Under the pieces are notes generated by a model. It did no database searches, was not told the DNA's origin, and worked only from the letters and a program-made list of their open reading frames with translations. Shown here one piece after another: positions 12,382-23,193 of a DNA stretch of 64,000 bases. Source of the stretch: Nyssa sinensis. Its lineage: Eukaryota; Streptophyta; Magnoliopsida; Cornales; Nyssaceae. The stretch spans positions 27,240,340 through 27,304,339 of the forward strand of contig CM018050.1 in NCBI GenBank assembly GCA_008638375.1. The letters run 5' to 3'. The translations under genes were made by a program, and so were the position numbers. Numbering within the stretch: the first letter of the stretch is position 1; each line of letters opens with the position of its first letter.

Positions 12382-12394
12382 AGCTCTGATACCA
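12382..12394 (-). promoter_or_regulatory. Primer-binding site, initiator tRNA-Met type
   Basis: The reverse strand reads TGGTATCAGAGCT two bases inside the 5' LTR (12397-13324). This matches the 3' end of initiator tRNA-Met used by many plant LTR elements. Confidence 0.85.
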
Positions 12395-12396
12395 AA

Positions 12397-13324
12397 TGAT
12401 GCGAACCTTGCCAAGAATAACGAGACCCGTCAACGAGATAAGAATCCAAGATCATTCTACAATCAGATTTGAATGGACAGACCTCGACCCGTTGTTTACG
12501 ACAAACAAGAACCTCGGTATATCTGATCTCAATCTGTTGTTTAGTGCGAAACAAGAACCTCAGTATAAGGAAGACGCCACAAACAGTAGTAGAAATCCGT
12601 TTGATAAGTCGTCACAAACCTCGACCCGTTATTTACGACAAACAAGAACCTTGGTATATATGACCTCAACCAGTTGTTTAATGCGAAACAAGAACCTCGG
12701 TATAAGGAAGACGCCACAAACGGTGGTGGAAATCCGTTTGATAAGTCGTTGGTGAACGCCATGAGAAATCCCGATAAGTTCAGATAGTTCTTCAAAGAAT
12801 CGTAGAGAAAATACTCTCCAAAAATTTATTGAATAATCATCCTTTTGCCAAATACGGCTACAAGTTATTTTTAAAACATTCTATGAAACCCTAGGGCCTA
12901 ATAAGGCCTACATCAATTAAAAGAAATGGGATGAACATCTTCAGGCCCAAAACATCATAAACTACCGACTAAAAATAATAAAAGAAATCTACTAGTTAAG
13001 TCAGAATTTCGCGCAGCCAAAACGTCATCAGTGCAGGTGCAGTAACTTCAAGTCCGATTTCGACCTTTGTTAACCCCGAATCTCGAAAAACGCAAAACAT
13101 GAAAGTTGTATAAATATTTCTTAGCTTTCCATAGCATCTTAAATCATCTCAATCGGAGCTCAGATGAGAGAGTTATGCCCAGATTACGAAGTGACATCGA
13201 AACTGTACGAAAATCACCCAATTAGCGTTTTTGTGCACTTAACTTCTTAGCTCTCGACCTTGTGTTTGGCCCATCTGAAACTTGTAAAGGATCTTTAAGA
13301 CTCGGTCCACCATGGTGCCCATCA
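12397..13324 (-). repeat. 5' LTR of the compact element
   Basis: 928 bp, the same length as the partner at 11162-12089. The internal 137-bp tandem duplication starts at 12480 and 12617. The shared LTR module is at 13000-13238. Confidence 0.9.
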
Positions 13325-13334
13325 TATTAGGTGC

Positions 13335-13768
13335 CTCATCATCAGTTGACATAGAAAATGGTCCTTGACAAAATCATTTGCCAACTCTTTGAGAACATCA
13401 ATGGACTCGAGTGTTGGTAGTGAGCCTAACAAATTTCATCAATTGATAGAAAGACTCAATCTCCATATCATGAGATGAACTTTATATTCGGGAGACATCC
13501 CATTGATGAAAAGTTTACTAGCTCTTTCTCCATGACTGACTCATAATAGTCTAAAGATTTATCTCTAAATCTCTTGACAAAATCAAATAAGAACTCAATA
13601 GCTCTCTGTGTGATCTTTGCCAAATCCAGCTTTGTTAATTTCTTCTTCACATGAAAAAATTTGGTGTGAGACTTCCTTACCATATCATCCCATGAGGCTA
13701 CTGAATTGTGAGGCAATCATAAGTACCAGGTGTAGGCTCTATCAATAAGGATTTTAGAAAAAGTCTTT
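13335..13768 (-). pseudogene. Gypsy gag fragment
   Basis: The reverse strand reads MPHNSVASWDDMVRKSHTKF from 13716, followed by KLDLAKITQ and FLFDFVKRFRDKSLD. The pattern W-(E/D)-(E/D)-(L/M)-x5-F, then F-x-x-(F/R)-x-K-R-F, is that of the plant Ty3-gypsy Retrotrans_gag domain, the capsid middle region. The frame stops at 13468, and more gag-like sequence (YFHQLIEL-type) may continue out of frame to about 13340. The compact element at 11162-13324 inserted next to or into it. It is a remnant without LTRs in view. Confidence 0.6.
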
Positions 13769-14816
13769 TGTTAGGACCATGGGGTTCGTTATTGTAATTG
13801 ACTAATCCGGTTTGACAAAAATTACTTTGTTATAATTTTAACTTAGTCCTAGGCTTAGTTTCGAGGCTCGTTTGATTTGGGTTAAAGCCTTCAAATCCAA
13901 CAAGTTCTAGAAAGAGTTCGTTCGATGATCGTTCGAGTGTCGTTTGAACAAGGGCATTCATTCAAACGAAAAAATGCCTCATTCGAACAAGCCTTGTGTA
14001 GAAATAGAATACTATTCTACTTTTAACTTTCATTTGAGATCCACAAAATTGATATATAAGTGTGAAAAATTAATTTTCAAAAACTATGGAAATAGAATAG
14101 TGTTCTTGAGAGCTTGTTCTATATCTCTTTATTTCATTCCATGATTTCCTTGTATACACTTGATCCAAATCATGAAAAGAGCCAAAATCAATCATCTATC
14201 ATTGTCATAGTTCAACCTTGTGGAGTTCAAGCTTAAGCAATCGAAGGAGTCCAAGATTGCGTGGACTTCGCGATTGTGATTGAAGTCTTCACCAGAGGAG
14301 ATTGATTATTGAGTCAACACCGATTCGATTCGAGAGATTGGAATTGAGCTTAAGGGAATTAGGTCCGGATCTTGCCATATTATACCTATCACATCCTCAT
14401 AGTGAATTCTTCCTTGGGTAAGAGCACTCCAGAGTTTTCCACCATAAATTGTTGTTTGTGATGGTTTCTTCGTCACCAATCTCGATTTGCAAATTTCAAT
14501 TCTTGTACTTTCTTTACATTTCCTAAATTGATCAATTCAAGCATACTTCTACACAAATAGATTATAGCTCATATTGTGAATTAATAAATTGAGTTAGAAA
14601 TTTGAAGAATTGAATTGTCAAACTAGTTAATTAGTGAATTGAACAATTAAATTGACAAATTGGTTAATTGATCAATTGATTGAGAAAATTGATGAATTGT
14701 TGAATTGATTCGTTGATTAATTAGGTTGGATTATTGGTGAATAGAATTGAATTGTGTGCAAGGATTGATATACCTGATATATATAGTGTAAGCGATTATA
14801 ATACAACATTCCAACA
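13769..14816 (+). mobile_element. Possible solo LTR (1048 bp)
   Basis: It begins TGTTAGGACC at 13769 and ends ATTCCAACA at 14816, inverted ends typical of LTRs, with a TATA-like ATATATAAG at about 14053. No matching 5-bp flanks were found (tcttt and atcta), so this is tentative. The right half has many ATTGA-type repeats at about 14600-14740. Confidence 0.35.
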
Positions 14817-15104
14817 ATCTAATAAGTTTAATCACGTCACAATGGAATTATTATCCCAAGATCATGATAATAACCAAATGCCAACACTTAAGAGATCAAA
14901 GTAAGAATGTCTCTTATTTCCATAATAGCTTAATCAAGTCCAAACATACATTCAAGGAATTTCTCAAGTAACGGAACAATAATTCAATATATGCTATTTA
15001 AATAGGGAGAAAAACATCTACTAAGATTCATCTATAAGGGAACATTCACATCGTAACAAGAAATAAGACACAAAAAAACATAGTATTAGAATAGTCCATG
15101 CTTA
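14817..15104. other. Unassigned
   Basis: AT-rich, with no ends or coding signal recognised. It may be the inner edge of the CACTA relic that follows. Confidence 0.4.
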
Positions 15105-16788
15105 CAGCATTCGGTTCAAATGCCCAGTCAGAAACTTTTGCAAGTTTTTCTCCACAAAGGCCTATTTTAGGGTTTTGACGGACCAAAACCATGGATATCG
15201 GCCTAACTACCCCGAAACCCCATCACATAACTCAAAAATGATAAAATATACTTGCACGAACTTACGACACTCAGTTCGGATCATCAGTTTGAAACTTATG
15301 TTACTTTCTGCTCTAAAAAGGCCCATTTAGAGTTTTGACAGACCAAAATGCCGGATATTAGCCTACCGACCCCGAAACCATCCAATATAAATCGAGCACA
15401 AATTATGCATCTCTTCGGAGCCGTCATAACTACAGTTTCTACTCCCAAAGCCCATTTTGGGGTTTGCGGAAAAACCCGAATCAACTACCCTGAAACCCAT
15501 CACCAAACCTCAGAAATAAAATAGACTTACACGAACTTACGACACTCGGTTCGGATCACCGATTTCAAACTCTTACAAGTTTCTGCTCTAAAAAGGCACA
15601 TTTTGGGGTTTTGACGAGCCAAAACATCGGATATCAACCTAACGAGCCCAAAACCCAATCACACACCTCAAAATGATAAAATAGACTTACACGAACTTAT
15701 GGCACTCGGTTCGGATCATTGGTTTGAAACTTATGCAACTTTTTGCTCCAAAAAGGCCCAATTTGGTTTTGTTGGACCAAAACACCGAATATCGGCCTAA
15801 CTACCCCGAAACCCCATCACACACCTCACGAATGATAAAATAGACTTGCACGAACTTATGGCACTCAGTTCGAATCAACGGTTTGAAACTTATGCAAGTT
15901 TTTACTTCCGAAAAGATGGGTTTTGGAGTTTTGACGGACCAAAATTCTGGATATCTACCTAACTATCTCGAAACCCCATCACACACCTCACAAATGAAAA
16001 AATAGACTACCACAAACTTACGGCAATCAGTTTAGATTAGTGGTTTGCAACTTATGCTACTTTATGTCGTTCTTACTATTTATGCATGGAAAAAAAATAA
16101 TATATTCACTTTCATATATATTTAATAAGTGTTCTAATATATATCATTTGATCTTTATTTCAGATTGATCGGGATTATTGCACTGCCGTCTTTCTATTTT
16201 GCATCGGAACTTATTATTTTTATTTGTTTTTTTTATTCTTTTCATGGACATCTATAATTACATTTTCTGAGACAATTTTTTATTTTTGTATTTATTGTTA
16301 AATTGTACTTTTACAAATGTAAGTAATTAGTATAATATGTATATATATATATATGAATGTATTTTTCTTTTAATATATTCATTTCAAAATGTTTGGATTT
16401 TATTATATATCAGGATGATTGATACAGGTTTAAACATGAATAAAACAAAAAATAAAACAAATAATTCAGGTCAAAATACGGGCAAAAAAAAAATACAACT
16501 TTTAGTGACGCACACAAAGGAGTCGCTAAAAGAAAAGCAACCATTTTTTGTGAAGCTTCACATTTGTCGCTAAATTAGACCAATAAACTATTAGCAACAC
16601 ACTATGAGCGTCGCTAAAGAGCCCCATTAGCGACGCCCATGGTGTCCATGGCTAATATTAGCGACGCTCACATCTGATTATTAGTGACGTGCTAGGGGCG
16701 TCGCTAATATGTATTTTTAGCGACTCATACAGGAATGGGTGTCACTAATAGTATTTGTGACACGTCTTTTAGCGACGCATTTTGCAAC
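15105..16788 (+). mobile_element. CACTA 3'-end relic with tandem array
   Basis: About six tandem units of roughly 160 bp (15105-16060) contain GCACTCGGTTCGGATCA, TTTTGACGGACCAAAAC and CCCGAAACCCCATCACA. An AT-rich segment (16080-16490) and a subterminal block of TTAGCGACGC/GCGTCGCTAA palindromes (16505-16788) follow. The order is the mirror image of 33286-36715, so this is the same CACTA family in opposite orientation. The final 150-200 bases, including the CACTA terminus, are missing, and it abuts a hAT pseudogene. Confidence 0.75.
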
Positions 16789-16794
16789 GCGCAT

Positions 16795-18561
16795 GTGTGT
16801 AACAAGCAACTCCATCGGAAGTGTAACAAGCACTCAAATCTAGAATGTCTATCGCATGTTTTCTACAATATAATTTCACCTTCTCAAGCAAAGGATCCCA
16901 TCCATTTTCTCTCATTTTCTAAATGAGTGCTTTCAAAGTTGACACTAAATGCATTACATTCAATATATCTTGAGATTTATGTTGCAAAGCTTGACACAAA
17001 TCATTATTGATCTCCATAATTTCTTTCATGAGATGTAAGACAAATACAAATTCAAAAGAAGTAATTGCATCATAAGCTGCATCGGCATATCCTCATTGAG
17101 AATAAGTGTTTCCTTCAACAATAATGGTTTTTAAGACTGAACAAGTGGCATCAAACATATTTATCAAACTACAAAGTAAGTTTAAATGAGAGCCCCATCG
17201 AGTATCTCCTGCTCATTTTATATTGCCAATTTGATTTAACCCTCTACCAGTCTCAATCTCATCAATGGAAATCAATCTTTTAATTTCAGCAGCTTGTGCA
17301 GCTTTTAATTGATCACGCCTTTTGCAAGAAGAACCAACAATATTGACAACAAGAGTCAATTTAGAGAAAAATTGATGAATGGGAATAATCTCTCTAAATT
17401 CCACAACCAATGCTAGTTGGAGCCGATGAGCTAGACAATGAACATAATAAGTATATGGGCATTCACTAGAAAATAAAGCTTGCAATCCATTCCATTCCTC
17501 ACGCATGTTGCTAGCTCCATCATATCCTTGACCACAAATATTTTGAATATTGACATTATGCCAAAAAAGGACAATCAATATTTCTTTCTTCAAAGTTGAT
17601 ACAGTTGTATCTGAAAAATGAACTAAATTTGAAAACAAAAACTCTCTTTTATAAAGCCATCTCTATCAACAAATCTAAAAACAATGGTCAATTGCTCTCT
17701 TTTTTATTCATCTCTAGATTCATCCACAATAATACAAAACTTTACATTACCAAATTCCTCACGAATAACATCTCGAATTTTACTTGAGAAAATGTACAAA
17801 ATCAATCTCCTTTTAAATCCCATGTGAAATATATGATGCCTTTTGAGGAGCATTGTTTAATACAACGACAGCTACTTCTTCATTGTAAAAGGCTAAAATC
17901 TTTATCAATTCAACAAAATTACCCCAATTTTTTGAATCTACACTTTTATCTTGGCCTCTAAAGGCACAACCTTAGGATGTGAGCCATTTAACTGCATCTA
18001 TTGAGGCCTTTAACCGCAAGAAGTTATTTTTAATTTCTTGAAAAGTTTGTTGTTCAATTATCTTCCCAATATGTTGCACTTGATTTGCAAGATCACGAAA
18101 ATGATTCACGGCATTCTTATGCAATGAATTAGGATCTTTTCCCACATGAGATAGGAATGTACAATTCTCGCCCTCGTTAACTTTTTTCCATGACTGGAAT
18201 CCCTCGATAGTGAATGCACTTGATCTAGAGTGTCTAGATGACTTGGTAAAAAGATAACATGGAAGACAAAAGGTGCCATCTTTGGTTGGAGAATACTCTA
18301 ACCACTCTGGAAACAACTTAAGCCTAAAAGCTTGAAAACGACGATTATACTTATCATCGGACGGATATTTTGATATTATATATTGGTACGACCTAACTTT
18401 TATATAAGCTCATTGAATTTCATCTTGGTGATTGATAAGATAATCTCATATTTAAAGATGTTTTCCGAGATCACGTTCTAAAAAAGAGATGTCAACTTCT
18501 TTAGATTCAATTTTATGAGCTTTAGCTGGACGATGTTTAGGAATTGAAGTTGAAACTTTAG
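16795..18561 (-). pseudogene. hAT transposase pseudogene (ZMYM1-like type)
   Basis: Reverse-strand fragments in order are: [15 protein letters not shown] and NHQDEI (N-terminus, about 18440-18500); FPEWLEYSPTKDGTFCLPC, then YLF (TTF-type zinc-finger region, 18220-18316); KNWGNFVELIKIL (about 17900); ICGQGYDGASNMR, then YVHCLAHRLQLAL (17400-17550); GDTRWGSH (about 17200). These are landmarks of the DUF4371/ZMYM1-like hAT transposases of plants, DNA-cutting enzymes that move hAT elements. Several in-frame stops (for example before AGDTRWGSH, and three after GKHL) and frameshifts show it is dead. The C-terminal dimerisation region is absent. It joins copia RT at 18561 and the CACTA relic at about 16790. 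No hAT termini were seen. Confidence 0.8.
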
Positions 18562-19224
18562 AAGCAAAACCAAAGTCTCCAATAACAAAACTGAATTTGG
18601 CAAACCAGGCGCGAGGAGCTTGCTTGAGACCATACAAGGTGTGATGGAGTTTACAGACTTTGTGAGGAGGATGATCATACTTTGGAGGTGGTTACATGTA
18701 GACTTATTCGCTAAGATGACCGTTGAGAAAGGCATTCTTAACATCCATATGAAATAACTCACATTTACGAATAGTAGCAACAGCCAGTAGACTCCGGACA
18801 GAGGTAAGACGGGTGACAAAAGCAAAGGTCTCTTCATAGTCAATCCCATACTCCTAAGTAAAGCCCTTGGCAATGAGGCGAGCCTTATAGCGCTCAATGG
18901 AACCATCAGAACGGGTTTTGATCTTGTAAACCCATTTCCAACCAATAGCAGTTTTACCCAAAGGAAGATCAACCAAGTCCTAGGTATGAGTGTTGTGCAA
19001 AGCCTGTAATTCATCATTCATTGCTTTCTACCAAAGAGGGTTAGTACGAGCCTCGTGATAAGATTGAGGCTCATGGTGAGAGAGAATAGTGGAAAAGCAA
19101 TGAAAGTCACGAAGATGGATTGACAGTTCTCTTAACCAAGTAGAACGACAAAGAGAGGGATCGAGATGGGGAACAAGAGGAGGGGAAGGAGTAGGATCTG
19201 GAGCAGGATCGACAGGCGGTACAG
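18561..19224 (-). pseudogene. Ty1-copia reverse transcriptase, N-terminal part
   Basis: The reverse strand reads [29 protein letters not shown], then FHMDVKNAFLNGHL (RT motif A with its catalytic Asp) and [15 protein letters not shown]. Stops interrupt it (for example GFT-stop-EYGIDY). At FGFAS the reading runs into hAT sequence at 18561, so the YVDD motif and RNase H are gone. The part from 19028 is the variable Pro/Ser-rich link after integrase. Confidence 0.85.
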
Positions 19225-20119
19225 TCACAGTAGGAGGAGTTGTAGTTGGTGAGTCTGAACCTGTGGCATCATCATAAAAAAAAATAAAGAAATAGAGGGG
19301 TTAGTGAATAAAGAAAGGGTAAAGGAAGTGGTGAGATGAAATTGGGACAAGGATGAGAACATCTTGTGTTCCCAAAAAACCACATGACGAGAAATATAGA
19401 GGCGTTTGGAGATAGGATCCCAACACCTATAGCCTTTGTGTTCTATCCCATAACCCAAGAAGCAGTAGAGAAGAGCACGAGGTTCTAGTTTGTTACGCTC
19501 ATGAGGCTGAAGTAACACAAAACAGGCACAACCAAAAACACAGAGAAGATTGTACATAGGGAGTGTACCATAAAGCCGTTCATAAGGAGATTAATGGGCA
19601 ATGACCGGAGAGGGAATGCGATTGATAATGTAAATGGCTGTGAGGGCAGCTTCTCCCCAGAAATGCTCGAGATAGGAGGAAGAAAGAATGAGAGAGCGAA
19701 TAGTGTCAAGAATGTGACGATGTTTGCGTTCAACACGGCCATTCTACTCAGATGTGCTTGGGCAAAAACGATAGGGAAGGGTGCCCTGTTGTTGAAGAAA
19801 TTGCAGAAAGTCAATGTCGTGATACTCCATAGTATTGTCTGCACGAAAGATTTTGATAGGACGCGAAAACTGAGTGGTAATCATGCGGGCAAAGTTATAG
19901 TAAAGCTGTTTTAGTTCAGAACGATGCTGCATAAGGTAAAGCTAAGTGAAACGGGAATAATCATCAATAAAGATAACAAAATACTTGGATCCACCCATGG
20001 TGGGGGTAGGAGAAGAACCCCAAATGTCAGAATGAACTAAATCAAATGGGGCATCAGAAATAGAATCATTATTAGAAAAAGGTAAAGTAGGTTGTTTACC
20101 AAGTTCACAAGATAAGCAG
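19225..20119 (-). pseudogene. Ty1-copia integrase core
   Basis: The reverse strand contains SDIWG, KYFVIFIDDYSRF, then IKIFRADNTMEYHD (second catalytic Asp context), NGRVERKHRHILDT (catalytic Glu) and VFGCACFVLLQPHERNKLEP, YCFLGY. This is the copia integrase core and C-terminal region, the enzyme that joins element cDNA to the chromosome. Stops appear before NGRVERK and elsewhere. Upstream it is separated from the rest of the polyprotein by the solo LTR at 20120-23193. Confidence 0.85.
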
Positions 20120-22018
20120 TGTCACGCCCCAAATTCCAGCGAACCCGAGGCGTGAGTAACGAGACAAAAAGAGATAAAATAATAAAGAAATGAAAGGTAA
20201 TAATGACATTCTCATACATTCCGTACACCGTTCTGATACATATATAAATTCCGGTCCATTGGTTCACAACATATAAAACAAAATGCAGTCTCGGGCTTAT
20301 GCCCTTACACAATATCAAAAACGTCCATCGGGCCCAATATAACCCTCAATCAGACCGTCTCTATATCTCGTACAGCTGGAACATCATCTGAAATGTTTGC
20401 CCCACTAAAGGGGTCAGCTCAACATGCTGGTACAATATAATGCTAATGCAAGAAACAAAACTAAGGTCGTGGCATGTGCGAGTGTACAGTTATTTCTATA
20501 TGGCATTCTATATCATGATGACAGTATATAAACAGTATACAGTATATGAGCAAGATGCGTGACACACCCATGCAACTCTATGCCACCCATGTCTCATGAT
20601 ACGGTCATTCTCCGCTGGCATGAGTACCGCCACTTATGTCTCGCTTCACGGTCCGGAATCCGTCAGGCTCGCAAGTACCTAATGGCCGATTTTGGGTTTT
20701 TCACCACAGGATCTGCACCCTCATAATGCAAAGCACCAAGTGCTTACCCACGCCATGTCCAAGGAATCACACCATGCCAATATGCTCTAATCTCATCATG
20801 TCATAATGCAATCTCAATGATGCATCTCATTCATACGTAAAACATGATTTCAAGTGTACAATTCATAACATCAACAGTTCTTCAAAGCAGATAATTCACA
20901 CACCACATTAACACATGCAATATACCCATAATCATCATCCAACTAAACAAGATAGCACGTAGCACATAAGCATGTGAACACTCGGACAAACATGTGAACA
21001 ATTAACACAACAAAGCAAGTATTCCTAATCTCAATTCTATTTCTTACTTAGCACAATATATCGTACCTGGTAATCGATCTCAAACCGGAAAAGTATACTC
21101 GTAGTCAAGTGAAACCACCGTAAGAACACTGAAGGTCAGGTCACCTTCTCTTTGCCTTTCCGTGTCCCTAAAATTCATAACATGAAACTCAGTTTAATCG
21201 TCACTTGAATTATGCTATTCATCAAATTTTACGTCTTTATCTTATAAACTTCTACTTTGCTAAATTAAACTCTACTGTTGAATCCGGGACGTTGAAGAAA
21301 ATGAGTTTAGGCTTTCATAGAATTCAATTCGGGCACCTGGGTTAAAAAGGGCAAAACAGTCATTTTGCACTTTACACGGGTCCTTACATTTCGTGATCTC
21401 TTCTCACAAATCGGACTCTACGGTTGAGTCCGGAATGCTCGAGATAATAAAGTTTCACTATTTGTTTACCTAATTCGGAGTTCATTTGATTGTATTTCAA
21501 TTCAGGGGTATTTTGGTAATTTTATACGTTGCTACGTGTCTTTTATTTTTCGGGACCCCGTCTCGTAAAACGGACCTCACCATTGGTCTCAGAATGGCCG
21601 AGATAGTCAAAATACACTAATGACTTGTCCCATTTGGACTCCGAAATATATTTGAATATTTAATTAATTAAATTAATTTAATTAAATAATTAATTAATTA
21701 ATTTTATTAATATTTTATTAATAATTTAATCAGGTGGGTCAAAGTGTAATTTCTAACAGTTGGGGGGTCAATTTGTAATTTTCGAAAGTTCAGGGTTAAG
21801 TTTCAAATTTTAAAAGGTTCAAATTCCAAAAGATTCAAATTCCAAAAGGTCCAAATTAAAACTAGTTTAATTTGTTATTCTAAATCAGGTTAACCAAACA
21901 GGGGATAGGGCTAAAACTGGGATAGGATATCCCTGTCTCCAATTCAATTTTCCAATTTCAATTTCTCATCCCCGTTGCCAAACACCCCCATTCCCCTTTT
22001 TAATTTAAAACAGAATGC

Positions 22019-22029
22019 GACACGTGGCA
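22019..22029 (+). promoter_or_regulatory. G-box/ABRE-like motif in solo LTR copy 1
   Basis: ACACGTGGC occurs here and at the matching places in copy 2 (about 41292) and copy 3 (about 54198). CACGTGGC is the bZIP/ABF core of ABA and light response elements. Activity is inferred only. Confidence 0.45.
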
Positions 22030-22749
22030 GGGTAGTTCGGCCCAAGCCCGACCCGGACCCGAGACCCGACCCGGTGGCCTCCCTTCTTCCCCGATTTTCC
22101 GGCGATGACCCAGTAGGGTTCCGGCGCCTTCTCCGGCGCCGGCGACCCTTTTTCCGGTGAGATTTCTTCGACTTTTTAACACAGTTTTCTTTGGTTTTTC
22201 TAGGGGATTACGTATCTCGAGTTCGTTTTCCCTTTCATCACTCGGAACCCTTCGAAATGACCAGAACCGTAGCTCCGGCCACCCCAAACCCAGATTCCGG
22301 CGAGCTGGTTTTTCTAGTTTTCTAGCTTGATTCTTCTACCGTTTTGACTCCATTTTGACTCTAGGGTTTTCTGCAACTCACCCCAACGATTCCCCATCAT
22401 TCAAACGTGGATTTAGCGTCTAAAACACCAAAACCCGAGACTCACCCTAGACCTACAACTCCAAAGTTCTCCCTCATTTCTCAACCATTTTAGCCCATTC
22501 TTTTCGTACTGTGTTCTATATTTCGTGCTTAACAAAACCTCATAATTAAAATTAATCATCACGCTTCTAAAAATTTAAAACCAGAAATGAGTGAACTCAC
22601 CAAGTTTTCTGATTTTTTCTCTGGGCAGCTTCCTCCTTCTCCTCTCTGCTCCTCTTGGTCACTTCTGCTTCTTCAGAACCCTCTCCCTTGCTCTCAGTTT
22701 TCTTTCCTTTCCCTTTCTTTTCTTCTCACCCGAGACACACCTCTTTTCT

Positions 22750-22753
<4 letters not shown>

Positions 22754-22799
<46 letters not shown>
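22754..22799. repeat. (CT)n microsatellite in solo LTR copy 1
   Basis: About 23 CT units, followed at 22900-22950 by (AC)n tracts and at 23050-23130 by TA-, ATA- and A-rich tracts. Confidence 0.9.
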
Positions 22800-22801
<2 letters not shown>

Positions 22802-23193
22802 CAAGACCAACCACTCCCTGCCAATTCTGCATCTCCCACTCCCTGAATTCCACTCACACACACAACTCCAACCCATACCTTGTTTGAGTGTATCACACTC
22901 AAACTCACACACACACACAACCGGTTACACACACACACACACCACACACACTGTTTTACACATGCATATATTCACATACACTCATGTATATTTACACAAT
23001 TTATACACACTCACATGTATACACATATACCAAATAAATACTTTAAATTTATACACATATATATACATATATATATATACATATACACATACATCTTAAC
23101 AATAATAATAATAATAAAAAAAAAAAAAAAAATTAATGATAACAACTTGAGAATTTTATTTATTTTAAAAAAAAAAATTTTCAGGTTGTTACA

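Larger units (their letters stand above)
11162..13324 (-). mobile_element. Complete compact non-autonomous LTR retrotransposon (2163 bp)
   Basis: Two direct repeats of identical length (928 bp: 11162-12089 and 12397-13324) flank a 307-bp internal region. The 5-bp target duplication tatta is at 11157-11161 and 13325-13329. Read on the reverse strand, the element starts TGATGGGCACCATGG at 13324. The inside has an initiator-tRNA-Met-type primer site at 12382-12394 and a purine-rich tract at 12090-12102, and codes for nothing. It must depend on an autonomous partner for movement. The two LTRs agree at roughly nine bases in ten, so the insertion is not recent. The layout is LARD/TRIM-like, with LTRs longer than usual for TRIMs. 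Confidence 0.93.
20120..23193 (+). mobile_element. Solo LTR, family S1 copy 1 (3074 bp)
   Basis: It begins TGTCACGCCCCAAATTCC and ends GGTTGTTACA, flanked by agcag (20115-20119) and agcag (23194-23198). No internal retrotransposon region is present. It interrupts a copia integrase gene. Shared with the copies at 39445 and 52505 are a GGGACCCCGTCTCGTAAAAC block, an AATTAATTAAATTAATTT tract, a G-box at about 22021 and a GC-rich CCGGCGCC block. Near the right end come (CT)n, (AC)n and (TA)n tracts. Conceptual translations of those tracts are not genes. Confidence 0.92.

Noticed and set aside
11987..12433. Lys-rich protein gene (148 codons, minus)
   Set aside because: The frame runs through T-runs and an LTR/primer-site junction of a non-coding element; the Lys runs are low-complexity translation.
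13769..14816. Confident solo LTR call
   Set aside because: Ends look LTR-like but the 5-bp flanks (tcttt and atcta) do not match, so it is kept only as tentative.
22587..23099. Ser/Leu-rich 170-codon protein (plus)
   Set aside because: Made of (CT)n, (AC)n and (TA)n tracts in the tail of a solo LTR; no domain, and the frame is not kept in the other copies.
20120..23193. Full non-autonomous LTR element with its own short LTRs
   Set aside because: No second copy of the start or end sequence occurs inside the unit; it reads as one LTR with target duplication.
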